DNA of 8,357 bases, taken from the NCBI GenBank assembly GCA_037131145.1, contig JBAXRP010000201.1, positions 1-8,357 on the forward strand, written 5' to 3'. The notes beneath the pieces are model-generated. The model was not told the origin of the DNA. It did no database searches and saw only the letters and a program-made list of their open reading frames with translations. The DNA is from CAIVAT01 sp037131145. GTDB lineage: Bacteria; Bacteroidota; Bacteroidia; Bacteroidales; FEN-979. Below, piece by piece: positions 6,012-8,357 of this stretch (position 1 is the first letter of the stretch; every line of letters starts with the position of its first letter). Made by a program: the position numbers and the translations under genes.

Positions 6012-7475
6012 TTACTGTTTCTTTTTCGATTGATTGTAAGAATCAACTGCTTCGCGCACCATCACGGAATCAACCGGAATATTCAGTTGTAATGCCCTTT
6101 TGGTCATCCTCGCCACCCATTCGGGGTTATAGCTTAAATTCAGTTTGAAAAACTGAATTGTATCCTGATATCCTTTTCCCTCGAGGTTTTGATAATTTGA
6201 AAGAAAAGCGTATTCGGCGTCGCTGCGGATTACCTCATCCAGAGGTTTCTTCTGTTCCTCTGATTTCCTGACCATAAACCGGAACCACTCCCGGTCAATC
6301 CGGATGCTGTTTTCAATGCCCTCCAATTGTGAATCCTTTATTTCGGGGTGGAATGCGCTGTAAGCCTCATCTGCAAAACCCCAGAAACCGCAGTGCAGGT
6401 TGGTCTCCGAAACCATCAGGAGAATTACATCATGTTGCTTCAATTGCTCCCTCAAGCCGGTTTTATCTACCTTCACCGGAGGAATTTCATTTTGATGCGG
6501 GTAAACGCTGCTGTTATAATACCAGAAATCCTGTTTGCCAAACATCTTTTTTCCATAAGACTCAACAAGCATGATGTAATAGCTGTCGGCAACAACAAGC
6601 GCCGACAGTTTTCCATTCGGGATTGAACCCATTGAAACAATTGGATAAGCGCCGGGCGTAGGTTTAAGCGGAAATATAAGATTTAGCATTTCGCCGATGT
6701 CGTAATCAAATCCCAGCGACTTGTCGGATTGGTGCAAATGATGAACTCTAAAGTTTGGCATTGTCCTGCCTGTAGCGCCGGCGATCAGTTTCGATAAGGT
6801 ATCGGCAACGAGGCGAACTCCAAACAAACTCCAGTGCATGCCATACTTCGGAAATAGCGGATATTTCGACGTGTCCTTCATTCCGAGGAAATAGTGGTTT
6901 ATATCGAGAAAAGGCAGTCCTATTTCAGTTGATCGTTCAACGAAATAATCATAATTTGACTTCGTGCGTTTTTCAGCATGGAACCTGTCGGGAATATATT
7001 CAGGATAAAAGCTCCCCTTCCCCGATTCAAAAACAAGGATTAAAGGAATGTTGTAAGAGGCAAGGCTGTCCATCACATTTTTGAGACGCGACAGCTTTTT
7101 ATCAATCGCCTTTGTTCCGATGAAATATTTTCCGGTGTATTCGTGAATATAATCCTCCTCAAAAAAATAACGATCCTTTCCTTCGAGAAAACCCTCGGCA
7201 TGCGTAATTCCAAAAAAAGTATAATCGTATTGATTTCGGATTCTGATAAGGGTATTCCGGAAACCGGTATGCTCATTCAGCCGGGTAATAAAAACCTGTT
7301 GAAAATCCTGAGAGAACCAGCGTTGCCAGGTAAAATATTTCAACTCCGGCGGGGCTGACGGAAGCTCATAACCCTTCAGCAGCCATTCGCTGAAAATGGA
7401 ATACCGCAACTGAAAAACCGGGAGTGCGAGGGCGGCAAGTACAACAAGGAAAACAATGGTTTTTACCTTATGCAT
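6012..7475 (-). CDS. DHHW/AlgX-like SGNH-fold protein, membrane-anchored
   Basis: The 487-residue protein begins with one N-terminal membrane segment (about 5-22) and is otherwise soluble, so most of it should face the periplasm. The fold is suggested by motifs spaced as in the AlgJ/AlgX/DHHW group of SGNH hydrolase-like proteins, which act with MBOAT acyltransferases in exopolysaccharide O-acetylation. An early NEHTGFRNTLIRIRN block (67-81) is typical of this group. The others are a strand plus PLILVFESGKGSFYPEYIPD (144-163), KYGMHWSLFGV (210-220) as the HW motif, and LVVADSYY (293-300) as the serine block (S298). The usual DxHW acidic residue is replaced: position 212 is Gly. The C-terminal 100 residues (about 390-487) are helical and charged, ending in a KKKQ tail, and I do not recognise them. 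ATG start at 7475, TAA-type AT-rich downstream region. No MBOAT gene is present in the window, so its acyltransferase partner, if any, lies elsewhere. Confidence 0.72.
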   Translation of the reverse strand: MHKVKTIVFLVVLAALALPVFQLRYSIFSEWLLKGYELPSAPPELKYFTWQRWFSQDFQQVFITRLNEHTGFRNTLIRIRNQYDYTFFGITHAEGFLEGKDRYFFEEDYIHEYTGKYFIGTKAIDKKLSRLKNVMDSLASYNIPLILVFESGKGSFYPEYIPDRFHAEKRTKSNYDYFVERSTEIGLPFLDINHYFLGMKDTSKYPLFPKYGMHWSLFGVRLVADTLSKLIAGATGRTMPNFRVHHLHQSDKSLGFDYDIGEMLNLIFPLKPTPGAYPIVSMGSIPNGKLSALVVADSYYIMLVESYGKKMFGKQDFWYYNSSVYPHQNEIPPVKVDKTGLREQLKQHDVILLMVSETNLHCGFWGFADEAYSAFHPEIKDSQLEGIENSIRIDREWFRFMVRKSEEQKKPLDEVIRSDAEYAFLSNYQNLEGKGYQDTIQFFKLNLSYNPEWVARMTKRALQLNIPVDSVMVREAVDSYNQSKKKQ

Positions 7476-7496
7476 TGAACATTATCAATTCGCCTG

Positions 7497-7504
7497 CAAA
7501 ACTA
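7497..7504 (-). promoter_or_regulatory. Possible -7 promoter element of the DHHW gene
   Basis: On the minus strand this reads TAGTTTTG, a match to the Bacteroidota -7 consensus TAnnTTTG, 21 bases upstream of the ATG at 7475. A TTG at the usual -33 spacing was not found, so the assignment rests on the -7 box and its position in the 123-base gap between the two genes. The rest of that gap (7505-7598) shows no gene or clear hairpin. Confidence 0.35.
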
Positions 7505-7598
7505 AGGATTTTTGCAACCCGATGCCCGCTGTTGACTACCTCTGTGCGTCATCCTCCAGAATGTCACAATTAATCACGTTTGTCGTAAAAAATGGCGG

Positions 7599-8180
7599 CT
7601 ATGGTTGATCAAATTGAAGATAATTCTCATAATCTTCGGGTGTATTTACATTCCACAAAATCTGCTTATCGCGCCATGGTATCTCGATTCGGGTAAAGCC
7701 ATTCAACAATTCCCTGAAATCGGTAATCTGATCCAGGTTGCGCATAAAATCAACAACACCACTGCCGGGCAGGATGGGATGTCCACCGTGTTTCTGATAT
7801 ACCGGAACGGTGTAGGAATCGGGGTGCGATTTTCTGATAAGTTCATCAAGAAGTTCAGGCGATAAAAATGGATTATCAACATTGTGGATGAAACAGGCTG
7901 AACCTTCAGGTACATATTGAAGTCCGATGTGGATGGAATGCGACCGTCCGAGCTCGGGGTGATGGTTCACTGCAAGCTGGTGCGACCCTGATCTGAGTTC
8001 AGGGACATCAAGTTCTTCGCTTACCACCAGAATCACCGGGTTGCATCCGTAAAGTCCGAAACAGTTCAGCAAATATCGGGCAAAGCTGCTCCCGCTTGCA
8101 TGACGCAGCAATGCTTTTGCCGAGCCCATTCTGCCCGACGATCCTGCCGCTGTGATAATTGCTGATACGGATTTTCTCAT
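7599..8180 (-). CDS. MobA/MocA-like nucleotidyltransferase (NTP_transf_3)
   Basis: This 193-residue cytosolic enzyme probably transfers a CMP or GMP moiety from CTP or GTP to a cofactor such as molybdopterin. The nucleotide-binding signature AAGSSGRMGSAKALL (11-25, K22) is complete. N72-x-x-P-E-L-G78 followed by HSIHIGL matches the second conserved block. NVDNPFLSPELLDEL (100-114) carries the metal-binding Asp (D102). GGHPILP (132-138) and WNVNTPEDYENY (176-187) are the later MocA/MobA blocks. Length matches the MocA branch. ATG start at 8180. MocA (CTP:molybdopterin cytidylyltransferase) and MobA (GTP) cannot be separated from these motifs, and no xanthine dehydrogenase or other molybdenum gene is in the window to decide. 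Some family members use sugar phosphates instead, so the substrate stays open. Confidence 0.85.
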   Translation of the reverse strand: MRKSVSAIITAAGSSGRMGSAKALLRHASGSSFARYLLNCFGLYGCNPVILVVSEELDVPELRSGSHQLAVNHHPELGRSHSIHIGLQYVPEGSACFIHNVDNPFLSPELLDELIRKSHPDSYTVPVYQKHGGHPILPGSGVVDFMRNLDQITDFRELLNGFTRIEIPWRDKQILWNVNTPEDYENYLQFDQP

Positions 8181-8243
8181 TCTGTAAAGGTTTGTTTCAT
8201 GATTATTTCAACGGCGTCCTGACATTATCAGAAAAGTGATTTT

Positions 8244-8251
8244 CAAAGATA
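8244..8251 (-). promoter_or_regulatory. Possible -7 promoter element of the nucleotidyltransferase gene
   Basis: The minus strand reads TATCTTTG, an exact fit to TAnnTTTG, about 64 bases upstream of the ATG at 8180. That would leave a leader of some 55 bases. No TTG/TTTG is seen at the expected upstream spacing, so confidence is modest. Between this box and the tandem repeat (8252-8301) I see nothing further. Confidence 0.4.
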
Positions 8252-8301
8252 AAAAAGTATCAGTTGGTTAAGTGGATTTATCTTCAAACCTCGATAAAAT
8301 C

Positions 8302-8357
8302 GAACCTGGAACCTGGAACCTGAAACCTGAAACCTGAAACCTGAAACCTGAAACCTG
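8302..8357. repeat. Heptanucleotide tandem repeat reaching the window edge
   Basis: Eight perfect-length 7-base units: three GAACCTG (8302-8322), then five AAACCTG (8323-8357). The array continues past the window edge, so its full size is unknown. It lies about 120 bases upstream of the nucleotidyltransferase start and about 50 bases upstream of its candidate promoter. A tandem repeat at the end of a contig is a common cause of assembly breaks. Confidence 0.9.

Noticed and set aside
8302..8357. CRISPR array or telomere-like end
   Set aside because: Units are only 7 bases with no spacers, so it is not a CRISPR array. The resemblance to telomeric CCCTAAA is superficial, and the gene content is bacterial.

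Overview
The window looks like a chromosomal stretch from a member of the Bacteroidota. The main evidence is a type IX secretion (T9SS) C-terminal sorting domain on the largest protein. Supporting signs are a lipoprotein with lysines directly after the lipobox cysteine, weak or absent Shine-Dalgarno sequences, TAnnTTTG-like promoter elements, and a Bacteroidota-style split between DHHW-type and SASA-type SGNH proteins. Every supported gene lies on the minus strand, so transcription runs from the right edge to the left edge.

Right to left, the layout is as follows. A heptanucleotide tandem repeat (8302-8357) runs off the right edge. Next come a MobA/MocA-like nucleotidyltransferase (7599-8180) and a membrane-anchored DHHW/AlgX-type SGNH-like protein (6012-7475). 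A 290-base gap (5722-6011) follows and holds two inverted copies of a GC-rich hairpin repeat. Then come a SASA-type carbohydrate esterase lipoprotein (4912-5721, TTG start) and, 46 bases downstream, a very large secreted multidomain protein with a papain-like domain and a T9SS tail (444-4865). At the left edge lie a 5'-truncated XRE-type regulator (248-391) and the first 81 codons of a type I restriction-modification protein (1-245).

The esterase and the T9SS protein are the best candidates for a functional pair. They are close, co-oriented and both predicted to leave the cytoplasm, one as a lipid-anchored deacetylase of glycans and one as a secreted peptidase with adhesive beta-sandwich modules. 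That they act together is inference. The restriction-modification fragment looks like the remnant of a different module, because the regulator has lost its N-terminal half at a junction only about 50 bases from the end of the T9SS gene.

The most interesting points are the architecture of the 1473-residue protein and the inverted hairpin repeat. In the protein, two Ig-like modules each appear to be split by another beta-sandwich domain, and a calcium-binding-like segment sits between the catalytic His and Asn. No complete undescribed system can be shown from this window alone.
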